Under the pieces are notes generated by a model. It made no database searches. It was not told where the DNA came from and saw only the letters and a list, made by a program, of their open reading frames with translations. The position numbers were made by a program, and so were the translations under genes. Positions 1-7,303 of a stretch of 40,714 nt of DNA are shown one piece after another. Position 1 is the first letter of the stretch. Every line of letters starts with the position of its first letter. The stretch is from Stygiobacter electus (GTDB lineage: Bacteria; Bacteroidota; Ignavibacteria; Ignavibacteriales; Melioribacteraceae): assembly GCA_029210465.1 (NCBI GenBank), contig JARGDL010000023.1, positions 1-40,714 on the forward strand, read 5' to 3'.

Positions 1-123
1 ACAGGTAAATTATAAATTAAAATATACTTTGCAGAGAGGAAGCAAATCTGTGTTATCTGTGGTTAGCTTTTTACCACAGATTTCACAGATTAACGCAAAT
101 TTAGAATAAAAATAAGCGGTGTT
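1..123. repeat. Left copy of a 123 bp inverted repeat bounding the window
   Basis: Bases 1-123 are the reverse complement of 40586-40708, aligned without gaps and with only two mismatches (positions 40 and 95). The match stops inside the terminator hairpin next door: the left half of that stem is inside the repeat and its loop and right half are not. The window begins exactly inside the repeat, which suggests that the assembly broke at a multi-copy element. No reading frame or transposase is visible in it. Confidence 0.95.
45..91. repeat. Palindromic core of the terminal repeat (left copy)
   Basis: Two 8 bp blocks on each arm pair perfectly: AATCTGTG (45-52) with CACAGATT (84-91), and TCTGTGGT (56-63) with ACCACAGA (73-80). 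They are separated by unpaired triplets (53-55, 81-83) around a 9 nt loop. Each arm also holds a tandem repeat of TCTGTG/CACAGA. This CACAGATT-type palindrome resembles interspersed intergenic repeats I associate with many environmental bacterial genomes (recollection, not a search). The same structure recurs at 40618-40664. Confidence 0.85.
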
Positions 124-135
124 GGAGCACCGCTT
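106..135 (-). terminator. Intrinsic terminator after the DUF4295-like gene
   Basis: On the minus strand an 8 bp stem (AAGCGGTG, loop CTCCAA, CACCGCTT; arms at 128-135 and 114-121) runs into a T-rich tail (TTATTTTTATT). It lies 64 bp after the stop of the small minus-strand gene at 199-360, so it should end the transcript coming from mfd/ybaK or from the small gene's own promoter. Confidence 0.8.
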
Positions 136-198
136 TAATAACTAATTAATCGTGAGACTACAAATCTTCACGTTTTAAAAGGAGGAAAAATGAAATGA

Positions 199-360
199 TT
201 AATTGATAGTATTGATTTTGCTTATATCATCAAGTTTTACAAACTTTTCTTGAAATTTATAAGAGCCGTTTGCTGATTTTACAGTTTTGATAACTTTAAC
301 ATTAACATTTGTCGATTTTACCTTTTTAGCTTTATCACCAAAGGTTTGTTGTTTAGCCAT
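199..360 (-). CDS. DUF4295-like small basic protein (possible bL38-type ribosomal protein)
   Basis: A 53-residue lysine-rich protein starts MAKQQTFGDK and ends KLDDISKINTIN. The ATG at 358-360 has an AGAGGT Shine-Dalgarno seven bases upstream, and a terminator follows. The middle (VKVIKTVKSANGSYKFQE) matches my memory of DUF4295, a roughly 50-residue Bacteroidetes family with the pattern KVIKxVKSxxxGxYxFxE, normally encoded next to rpmG and ftsY. A novel protein, bL38, was seen in the Flavobacterium johnsoniae ribosome; I believe but cannot confirm that it belongs to this family. Here rpmB, rpmG and ftsY are absent and the gene sits 62 bp after ybaK with its own candidate promoter. Family assignment is by pattern; ribosome binding is inference. 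Confidence 0.8.
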   Translation of the reverse strand: MAKQQTFGDKAKKVKSTNVNVKVIKTVKSANGSYKFQEKFVKLDDISKINTIN

Positions 361-385
361 TTATTACCTCTTTAATTTTCTGATG

Positions 386-416
386 CAAATTTATAAAAAA
401 ATGATATTCTGACAAA
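386..416 (-). promoter_or_regulatory. Bacteroidota-type promoter for the DUF4295-like gene
   Basis: On the minus strand TTTG (413-416) is followed after 19 bases by TAAATTTG (386-393), an exact match to the Bacteroidota -33 TTTG / -7 TAnnTTTG pattern. It lies 26 bp upstream of the ATG and after the ybaK stop, so the small gene can be transcribed apart from the mfd operon. Confidence 0.55.
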
Positions 417-422
417 AATCAT

Positions 423-887
423 CTAAATTAAATCTGCAAAAACAGCTTTTGTAACTTTCGCTAAATTTTCAGGAGAAATAAATAATTGCATCCCACGAAT
501 TCCGGCGCTACAATAAATGTTATCATTTAATAATGCTGTTTCATCAATGAAAGTCGGATATTCTTTTTTCATTCCAATTGGTGAACAACCACCGCGAATA
601 TAACCAGTTAATGGCTGCAGTTCTTTCACTTTTATTAATTCAATACTTTTACTTCCGCAAGCTTTTGCTGCTTTTTTATAGTTAAGTTCAAAATTACCGG
701 GTATTACAAAAACTAATATTTCATTTTTTTCATTTCGTGCAACTAATGTTTTAAATACTGTTTCAGGTTCAGCGTTAATTTTTTTAGCTACTGAAATTGC
801 ATCAATTTCATCGTCGTTAGATTCGTATTCAATTGTTTGATGTGGAATTTTTAATGATTCTAAAATTCTAACAGCATTTGTTTTCAT
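423..887 (-). CDS. ybaK: YbaK/EbsC-family aminoacyl-tRNA deacylase
   Basis: This 154-residue protein has the full length of a free-standing YbaK domain. The family hydrolyses mischarged tRNA, typically Cys-tRNA(Pro), in the cytoplasm. Visible family marks are the PETVFKTLVA block, whose Lys46 lines up with the key lysine of known YbaK proteins, the VIPGNFELNYKKAAKA segment, and the glycine-rich TGYIRGGCSPIGMKK motif at 94-108. It is the third gene of a minus-strand run after mfd and the haem-binding gene, with 2 bp between it and the latter, so co-transcription is likely. No strong Shine-Dalgarno precedes the ATG. The substrate (Cys-, Ala- or other tRNA) cannot be read from sequence, but the family call is secure. 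Confidence 0.9.
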   Translation of the reverse strand: MKTNAVRILESLKIPHQTIEYESNDDEIDAISVAKKINAEPETVFKTLVARNEKNEILVFVIPGNFELNYKKAAKACGSKSIELIKVKELQPLTGYIRGGCSPIGMKKEYPTFIDETALLNDNIYCSAGIRGMQLFISPENLAKVTKAVFADLI

Positions 888-889
888 TT

Positions 890-1312
890 TTAATTACCAA
901 CAGCCCATTTTTTTATCGTTTGCTTTTTCATTAAATCTAATTTTGCAGAGGGATGAAGCAAAGTATAATTTCCAAGCGGCATTTTATCTTCTTCTATTTC
1001 TTCCCAGATTTCTTCTTTGAGTTTTCTTTGTTTTGCTGGTAATAATTTTTCCCAATCGGAAAAATTGAGATGTTCTCTTCCTTCTTCTACATCTTTACTC
1101 ACAAGCCAGCTTACAGGTGCAACTTTGCTGTACCATGGCCATTTTGTTTCATTGGAATGACAATCATAACATGATTTTTGAAAAATTGTTTTTACTTCCA
1201 TTGGTGCATTTAAATCTGCTGTAACAGGCGGATTAGTTTTTTTAACTTCTATGAATTGTATTCCAATTATTACCAAAAGAATAATTATAAAAATAATGGT
1301 GGAAAGTCTCAT
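890..1312 (-). CDS. Membrane-anchored haem-binding domain protein (CxxCH)
   Basis: A 140-residue protein with one N-terminal hydrophobic helix (about residues 4-20) and a single c-type haem motif CYDCH (Cys48, Cys51, His52). The following SNETKWPWYSKVAPVSW block and the HLNFSDW segment are typical of the Haem_bd domain (PF14376) found in Bacteroidota. It should sit in the periplasm, tethered to the inner membrane, with covalently attached haem. Its ATG overlaps the mfd stop by one base (TAATG) behind a GGAG motif, so it is translationally coupled to a DNA-repair gene with no obvious link to electron transfer. The role is unknown; electron transfer or redox sensing is only a guess. Confidence 0.85.
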   Translation of the reverse strand: MRLSTIIFIIILLVIIGIQFIEVKKTNPPVTADLNAPMEVKTIFQKSCYDCHSNETKWPWYSKVAPVSWLVSKDVEEGREHLNFSDWEKLLPAKQRKLKEEIWEEIEEDKMPLGNYTLLHPSAKLDLMKKQTIKKWAVGN

Positions 1313-4300
1313 TACTCCTCCTTGTTGTTATTTAATACATCAATAATTTGTTTGAAGAAATTTATTAAAAATTCCAAGGCAAATTCAGGATTTTCAAAGT
1401 TTTTATTTATCTCAAGTTTAAGTATATCATTTTGCTGAATAAATTTTACTTCTTTTGAAAAATATTTGTTTATATAATCTAACAATAATAAAAATTTATT
1501 TTTATAAAAATCTTCTTTGTCAGCTTTTGGTAAAATTAAAATTGATTTATTCTTTTGAATTACAACTCTTTCGAATAAAGCTAAAGAAGCATAATATCTT
1601 AACTCTGCGGTTTTAACTAATCTTTCAACAATGATTGGTAGTTTACCAAATTTATCTTTCATTTCATCAATTATATCATCAAGTTCTTCAATTTTAAGCA
1701 GAGTAAATAAGGAAGTGTAAAAGCTTAAACGATCAGCTTGATCGGGCATAAAATTTTGTGGTATTCCAATTTCAAAATAAGTATCGAGTGTTGGTTCGCT
1801 TCTTTCAATTGTTTTAGGAAGGTCTTTAAAGATTTCACTGAACTCACTTTGGCGTAATTCTTCAACAGCTTCATCAACCATTTTAAGGTAAAGATCAAAA
1901 CCTACGGAATCTATGTAGCCGCTTTGTTCGGTTCCTAAAAGATTACCTGCACCGCGAATTTCCAAATCTCTCATTGCTAAATTAAAACCTTCACCTAAAT
2001 CAGAATATTCTTCAATAGCCTGCAATCTTCTTATTGCTTTTTTACTAATTGCATTTAAAGAAGGGACTAAAAAATATGCATAAGCTTGACGATCAGATCT
2101 ACCAACTCGTCCACGTAATTGATGAAGCTCGGCTAAACCAAATCTATCTGCACGATTGACAATTATTGTATTTGCATTTGCAATATCCAAACCGCTTTCA
2201 ATTATTTTTGTTGAAACAAGCACTTGAAATTCTTTATTCAAAAACTTGTAAATCACATTTTCAAGGTCTGCAGGTTTCATTTGTCCGTGAGCTATTCCAA
2301 TTTTTATTTCAGGAACAAACTTTTGAACATACTGTGCAATTTTTTCTATTGATTGAACACGATCGTGAACAAAATATACTTGCCCTTTTCTTTGCACTTC
2401 AAATAAAATCCATTGACGAACTTTATGAATATCAAATGTTTCAACTTTAGTATAAATTGGTTGTCGGTTTGGTGGCGGTGTTGCCATTATTGATAAATCT
2501 CTTGCACCAAGCAAAGATAGATTCAACGTTCGTGGAATAGGTGTCGCAGTTAATGTTAATGTATCTACATTAGCTTTTAATGAACGTAATTTTTCTTTTG
2601 CCATTACGCCAAATCTTTGTTCTTCATCTATTATTAATAAACCTAAGTCTTTGAATTGAATATCCTTTGATAATAATCTATGCGTTCCAATCACAATATC
2701 AATTTTTCCATCGGCAAGATTTTTAAGAATTTCTTTTTGCTTTTTGGTTGATTGAAATCTTGATAATGCTTCAATTTTAACAGGAAATTGTGAAAGGCGG
2801 TCGCGAAAAGTGTTGAAATGTTGTTCTGTCAAAATTGTTGTTGGTGAAAGTAAGGCAACCTGTTTTCCATCATTCACTGCTTTAAATGCTGCACGAACAG
2901 CAATTTCTGTTTTTCCAAATCCAACATCACCACAAACTAATCTATCCATTGGATTTGAATTTTCCATATCCTGTTTTACTTCTTCGGTAATTTTTAATTG
3001 GTCTGGTGTATCTTCATACATAAATGAAGCTTCTAATTCTTTTTGCCAGATTGAATCTTGACTAAAAGAAAACCCTTGTGATGCTTTTCTTTTTGCATAT
3101 AAAGTAATTAGTTCACGTGCGGCTTCAACAATTTTTGCTTTTACTTTTTTCTTGGTTGTTTTCCATTCGTTACTACCAAGAACACTTAATTTTGGTTGAA
3201 CATTTTCTTGTGTTGAGTATTTTTTTACGAGTGATAGATAATTCAAGTTAACATAAACAACACCACCTTCTGCATAAAGAATTTTAATTGATTCTTGTTC
3301 AACTTCTCCAATTTTAATTTTTTCTAAACCAGCATATTGACCAATTCCAAAATTCTCATGAACTACGTAATCACCTCTTTTTAACGAAGCTAAATCTTTT
3401 ACTTTTGATCTTTTGAATTTTGCTTTTGTGCTTAGTTTTGTTCGGTAAGGTTTGTTGAAAATTTGATAATCTGTAAGCAGCAAAATTTTATTGCTTTTAT
3501 GAACAAATCCATTTTTTATTGCAAGTGATTCAATTTTGATTTTGCCTGATAAGAATATTTCTTCAAGTTGTGGATTCAATTCAGTGAGTAGTTCAATTAA
3601 TCTATTTTTTTGTAACTCATTTTCAACAGCGATAAAGATGTTAAATTCTTTTTTATAATAATCAGTTAAAACTTCTGATAATACAGAATAATTTGAATTT
3701 ATAATTGGCGGTTCAGTAAATCCTAAACTGAAAATATTATCATCTACAAAAACATTTTCAAAAAGCCACCGTACATTTTTTGAAATAATATTTTCAAACG
3801 ACAATGCTTCTATATTATTAGTTTCTTTAAGATCTTTATTAGGCTCGAATGAATTTTCAAAAATCTCGGCTTTTAATTCTTCATCTAAATCTTTTATATC
3901 CTGATTTGGCTCCTTAAACTCCTTTTTGAAATTTGATTTTTCAAAAAGTTCTTGTTTGTTAATTATAAATATTGGATTATCTAAGTAATTAAAGATGTCA
4001 TCGGTGCTTTCAAATTCATTAATTGATGAAGCAAGAGTTATACTATTAATTTTATTAGATGAACGTTGTGTCTCTGGATCGAAATGACGGATTGATTCCA
4101 AAAAATCACCATCGAATTCCAAACGGCAAGGTTGTTTTTCGCTATATGACCAAAAATCTATTATCGAACCGCGAACTGAAAATTCACCCGGTTGTTCTAC
4201 ATAACTTTCTTTATTGTAATTAATTGAATTTAAGTATTCTGTTAAATCATCAAAACCAAGATTTCCACCAACTTCTATTTTAGTTGTTGTTTCATTTATT

Positions 4301-4662
4301 TTATTTGATGATGGTAATTTTATTGAGAGTAAATCGTAAATAGAAAGCAGAATAAAATTATCTCTTTGTGAAATATCAATTAATTTTTCTTGAATTATTT
4401 CGAGTGATAAATCATCAATTGCAATTAAACTGTTTTCCAATCCCCAAATTGAAAGTTCAACTTTATTTTCATTTAATAATTGAATAGTAGGATAGAGTAA
4501 GACAATTTGTTTTTCAAATGAAAAAATATTTTTTACAAATAAATTTTTCGATGCACCTACAAAAGTGGTAATATCAATTATTTTGTTTTGATCAAAAACT
4601 AATTTGTAAAGTGTTGATATAGAATTTATTTTGTTAAAATATGTTTCTAAGTTAAACTCCAT
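1312..4662 (-). CDS. mfd: Transcription-repair coupling factor Mfd
   Basis: At 1116 residues this is a full-length Mfd. It is a cytoplasmic DNA translocase that pushes stalled RNA polymerase off damaged template and recruits UvrA. An N-terminal UvrB-like region comes first (PGEFSVRGSIIDFW). The RNA-polymerase-interacting CarD-like domain follows near residue 424 (LKRGDYVVHENFGIGQYAGL). Next is an SF2 helicase core with Walker A GDVGFGKTE near 579, the Walker B-type DEEQRFGV near 681, TATPIPRTLNLSL, and motif VI QLRGRVGRSDRQAYAY. A C-terminal D7-type domain ends the protein. The ATG is preceded by GAG and by a leader with a hairpin (see 4675-4712). It heads the mfd, haem-binding protein, ybaK run and is transcribed divergently from the Lon-family gene. 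Confidence 0.97.
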   Translation of the reverse strand: MEFNLETYFNKINSISTLYKLVFDQNKIIDITTFVGASKNLFVKNIFSFEKQIVLLYPTIQLLNENKVELSIWGLENSLIAIDDLSLEIIQEKLIDISQRDNFILLSIYDLLSIKLPSSNKINETTTKIEVGGNLGFDDLTEYLNSINYNKESYVEQPGEFSVRGSIIDFWSYSEKQPCRLEFDGDFLESIRHFDPETQRSSNKINSITLASSINEFESTDDIFNYLDNPIFIINKQELFEKSNFKKEFKEPNQDIKDLDEELKAEIFENSFEPNKDLKETNNIEALSFENIISKNVRWLFENVFVDDNIFSLGFTEPPIINSNYSVLSEVLTDYYKKEFNIFIAVENELQKNRLIELLTELNPQLEEIFLSGKIKIESLAIKNGFVHKSNKILLLTDYQIFNKPYRTKLSTKAKFKRSKVKDLASLKRGDYVVHENFGIGQYAGLEKIKIGEVEQESIKILYAEGGVVYVNLNYLSLVKKYSTQENVQPKLSVLGSNEWKTTKKKVKAKIVEAARELITLYAKRKASQGFSFSQDSIWQKELEASFMYEDTPDQLKITEEVKQDMENSNPMDRLVCGDVGFGKTEIAVRAAFKAVNDGKQVALLSPTTILTEQHFNTFRDRLSQFPVKIEALSRFQSTKKQKEILKNLADGKIDIVIGTHRLLSKDIQFKDLGLLIIDEEQRFGVMAKEKLRSLKANVDTLTLTATPIPRTLNLSLLGARDLSIMATPPPNRQPIYTKVETFDIHKVRQWILFEVQRKGQVYFVHDRVQSIEKIAQYVQKFVPEIKIGIAHGQMKPADLENVIYKFLNKEFQVLVSTKIIESGLDIANANTIIVNRADRFGLAELHQLRGRVGRSDRQAYAYFLVPSLNAISKKAIRRLQAIEEYSDLGEGFNLAMRDLEIRGAGNLLGTEQSGYIDSVGFDLYLKMVDEAVEELRQSEFSEIFKDLPKTIERSEPTLDTYFEIGIPQNFMPDQADRLSFYTSLFTLLKIEELDDIIDEMKDKFGKLPIIVERLVKTAELRYYASLALFERVVIQKNKSILILPKADKEDFYKNKFLLLLDYINKYFSKEVKFIQQNDILKLEINKNFENPEFALEFLINFFKQIIDVLNNNKEE

Positions 4663-4674
4663 TAAAATCTCATT

Positions 4675-4712
4675 TTAAAAATAAAACACCCTTTCCGCTA
4701 GAATGCGAAAGG
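4675..4712 (-). promoter_or_regulatory. Hairpin with U-run in the mfd leader
   Basis: Read on the minus strand, CCTTTCGC pairs with GCGGAAAGG (8 bp with one bulged G, loop ATTCTA). Three bases later a T-rich run starts (TTTTATTTTT), 13-23 bp before the mfd ATG. No minus-strand gene lies upstream within this window to be terminated, so it is either an attenuator-like leader or an mRNA 5' structure. The stem is modest and the U-run is interrupted. Confidence 0.4.
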
Positions 4713-4720
4713 AAACATTA

Positions 4721-4748
4721 CAAAATTAAACATAAATTAATTTACAAA
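4721..4748 (-). promoter_or_regulatory. Candidate mfd promoter
   Basis: TAATTTTG (4721-4728, minus strand) matches the TAnnTTTG box, with TTTG (4745-4748) 16 bases upstream, slightly short of the usual 19-20. Transcription from here would include the leader hairpin at 4690-4712. Confidence 0.35.
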
Positions 4749-4755
4749 AGTTGAA

Positions 4756-4786
4756 TATCTTAAATCTTTTATCTTAATTTAAGATA
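4756..4786. promoter_or_regulatory. Operator-like palindrome upstream of the Lon-family gene
   Basis: TATCTTAA occurs at 4756-4763 and again at 4770-4777, exactly 14 bp apart. The second copy forms a perfect palindrome with TTAAGATA at 4779-4786 (8 bp arms, one-base centre). The cluster ends 26 bp before the Lon-family ATG and faces the mfd promoter. Three copies of one half-site within 31 bp look like a regulator binding site, though AT-rich DNA makes chance palindromes more likely. Confidence 0.45.
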
Positions 4787-4812
4787 CATACATCAAAAAT
4801 TTTTGAGCATTT

Positions 4813-7266
4813 ATGAAACTTCAACAAGCTGAAATTAAAAACGAGTTAAAACCTGAAGAACTAAAATGGATTTGCAATCCAAACGCACTCGATTTTGAAA
4901 CGACAAGCGATGTTAAACCAATTGAAGGCATTGTCGGACAAGAAAGAGCACTAAAAGCATTAAAAGTTGGCGTTGATTTAAAAAGTCCTGGTTATAATAT
5001 TTTTATAACAGGATTATCTGGAACAGGTAAATTCACAACAATAAAAAAAATGTTGGAGAGCATTGCTGAAAGTAAATCTAAATTATATGATTATGCGTAT
5101 GTAAATAATTTTCAAGATGAAGATAGACCAACGTTGTTAAAATTTCCTGCTGGTCAAGCAATTAAATTCAAAAAGACACTTGCAAGCACAATAAAATTTC
5201 TGCAAGAAAAAATTCCAGTTGCACTTACAAATGAACCTTTTGTTAGTAAAAGAAAAAATTTGATTGCAGAATACAACAAAGTCCAGCAAAAATTAATTGG
5301 TGACTTCGAAGAAAAATTAAAGAAAGATAATTTTAGCTTAGGACAAGTTAAAGTTGGTGAAATGCTGCGTCCTGAAATTTTATTTGTATTTGAAAATGAG
5401 AAATATTTTATTCATCAACTTTCTGAACTATATCAAGCAAATAAGATTTCAAAAGAATTGGTTGATCAAACAGTTATTAAATATGCTTCATACGAAGAAG
5501 AACTGCATCAAATATTCAAAGAAAATTTAAAACTGACACAAGAATTCCAGGAAAAAATTGATAACCTTGAAATAGAATCTGTTGAAGTATTAATTCAAAT
5601 TACATTAGGCGAACTAAAGAAAAAATACAAATCAGAAAAAATTAAAAGCTGGATAGACCAAGTTCATGAAAGTATTATTGAAAATCTCGATGTCTTTAAA
5701 GGTGCTAAACCAACTCAGGAAGCAACTCAAGAAGGATTTATTATTGACTACTTAAAAGAATATGAAGTGAACATAATTCTTGATAATTCACAACAAAAAA
5801 ATATTCCTGTTATTGTAGAGACTTCACCAACATTTAATAATTTATTTGGGACAGTTGAAAAGTATAATGATGGTCGTGGTGGCTGGATTGCAGATTTTAC
5901 AAAAATCAAAGGTGGTTCTTTGTTGCGCGCTAACGGTGGTTATCTTATTATCAATGCAACTGATGCATTTATGGAACCAGGTGTTTGGAAAACTTTAAAG
6001 AGAGTTCTGCTTTATGGCCAACTTGAAATTCAGGATTTGGCAAATATTTATCAATTTTCTCCAAGTGTTTTAAAACCTGAACCAATTGATATTGATGTAA
6101 AAGTAATTCTAATCGGAAGTAATTATATCTATTCAATTCTATCTGCTTATGAAGATGATTTTAATAAAATTTTTAAAGTAAAAGCAGACTTTGATTATGA
6201 AATGCCAAGAACAGAAATTGCAATTAATGAATATGCAATGGTTATAAAAAAATTAATCGAACAGGAAAATCTACTGGAATTTGATAAAACAGCAATTGCA
6301 AAAATTGTTGAGTATGGTGCAAGATACGCAGGTGAAAAGAATAAATTAACAACACGATTTGCTTACATTGCCGATTTGGTTCGTGAAGCATCATTTTGGG
6401 CTAAAGAAAAAAATCAAAAATATGTTTTTGATTATAATGTAAATGAAGCTTTTGAATCTTCTAAAGAAAGGCATGGGCTTTACGAATCAAAGGTTTCCGA
6501 AATGATTAAAGAAGGTACAATATTAATTGATACAACAGGTGAAAAAATTGGAACTGTAAATGGTTTGGCAGTTTACGAAAGCGGTCATCATGCTTTTGGA
6601 AAACCAACAAGAATTACTGCTTCAGTTGCATTGGGAAATGGCAATATTATTAATGTTGAACGAGAAGCCGGCTTAAGTGGGAACACACACAACAAAGGTG
6701 TCTTAATTATAACTGGTTATTTCAAAGAAACTTTTGGAAGAAACATTCCATTATCATTTACAGCAAGTTTAGTTTTTGAACAAGGTTATGGAATGATAGA
6801 TGGCGATAGTGCTTCGATTGCTGAAATTGCTGCATTGATATCTGACATATCAAAAATTCCAATCAAGCAATACATTGCTGTAACCGGCTCGATAGATCAA
6901 AAAGGAAATGTACAACCAATTGGTGGTGTAAATGAAAAAATTGAAGGTTTCTTTGATACTTGCAAAGCAAAAGGATTAACTGGTAATCAAGGTGTAATTA
7001 TTCCTATACAAAATGTAAAAGACTTAATGTTAAAAGACGAAATAATTAATGCTGTAAAAGAAAATACTTTTCATATCTATTCAGTTTCAAAAGTAGAAGA
7101 AGCGATTGAAATCTTGACAGGTATAAAAACAGGAACTCGCTTAAAAAATAATAAGTTTGAACCCAACACAGTTTATGCTTTAGTAGAAAAAGAATTAATA
7201 GAGATGAAAGAAAAATTAAAACCTCAAACTGCAGATAAAAAAAGTAAAAGAAATAAAAAGAAATAA
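4813..7266 (+). CDS. Lon-family ATP-dependent protease (LonB/YcbZ-like)
   Basis: This 817-residue AAA+ serine protease belongs to the second type of Lon, in which the ATPase begins close to the N-terminus and carries a long helical insert, unlike LonA. Walker A is GLSGTGK with Lys73. A coiled-coil-like insert spans about residues 130-300, followed by the GGYLIINATDAFMEPGVW Walker B region. The C-terminal S16 domain has the catalytic dyad Ser666 (DGDSAS) and Lys709 (GGVNEK). Their 43-residue separation equals that of E. coli Lon Ser679/Lys722. The lysine-rich tail ends in a short period-10 DNA repeat (about 7247-7277). The protein should degrade misfolded or specific substrates in the cytoplasm. 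A palindromic site lies upstream, and pyk follows 37 bp downstream. Confidence 0.92.
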   Translation: MKLQQAEIKNELKPEELKWICNPNALDFETTSDVKPIEGIVGQERALKALKVGVDLKSPGYNIFITGLSGTGKFTTIKKMLESIAESKSKLYDYAYVNNFQDEDRPTLLKFPAGQAIKFKKTLASTIKFLQEKIPVALTNEPFVSKRKNLIAEYNKVQQKLIGDFEEKLKKDNFSLGQVKVGEMLRPEILFVFENEKYFIHQLSELYQANKISKELVDQTVIKYASYEEELHQIFKENLKLTQEFQEKIDNLEIESVEVLIQITLGELKKKYKSEKIKSWIDQVHESIIENLDVFKGAKPTQEATQEGFIIDYLKEYEVNIILDNSQQKNIPVIVETSPTFNNLFGTVEKYNDGRGGWIADFTKIKGGSLLRANGGYLIINATDAFMEPGVWKTLKRVLLYGQLEIQDLANIYQFSPSVLKPEPIDIDVKVILIGSNYIYSILSAYEDDFNKIFKVKADFDYEMPRTEIAINEYAMVIKKLIEQENLLEFDKTAIAKIVEYGARYAGEKNKLTTRFAYIADLVREASFWAKEKNQKYVFDYNVNEAFESSKERHGLYESKVSEMIKEGTILIDTTGEKIGTVNGLAVYESGHHAFGKPTRITASVALGNGNIINVEREAGLSGNTHNKGVLIITGYFKETFGRNIPLSFTASLVFEQGYGMIDGDSASIAEIAALISDISKIPIKQYIAVTGSIDQKGNVQPIGGVNEKIEGFFDTCKAKGLTGNQGVIIPIQNVKDLMLKDEIINAVKENTFHIYSVSKVEEAIEILTGIKTGTRLKNNKFEPNTVYALVEKELIEMKEKLKPQTADKKSKRNKKK

Positions 7267-7303
7267 AAAGAAATAATTTTGAATAAAATCCTGAGGATAA
7301 AAA

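Noticed and set aside
177..198. Very strong Shine-Dalgarno (AAAAGGAGG) on the plus strand followed by ATG AAA TGA
   Set aside because: The frame encodes only two residues, and the other nearby ATG frame also stops at once. There is no plus-strand promoter; on the minus strand it is simply the spacer between a stop codon and its terminator.
7247..7277. Period-10 tandem repeat of AAATAAAAAG at the end of the Lon-family gene
   Set aside because: Only about three imperfect units in lysine-codon-rich DNA; easily explained by composition, and the stop codon lies inside it without a known consequence.
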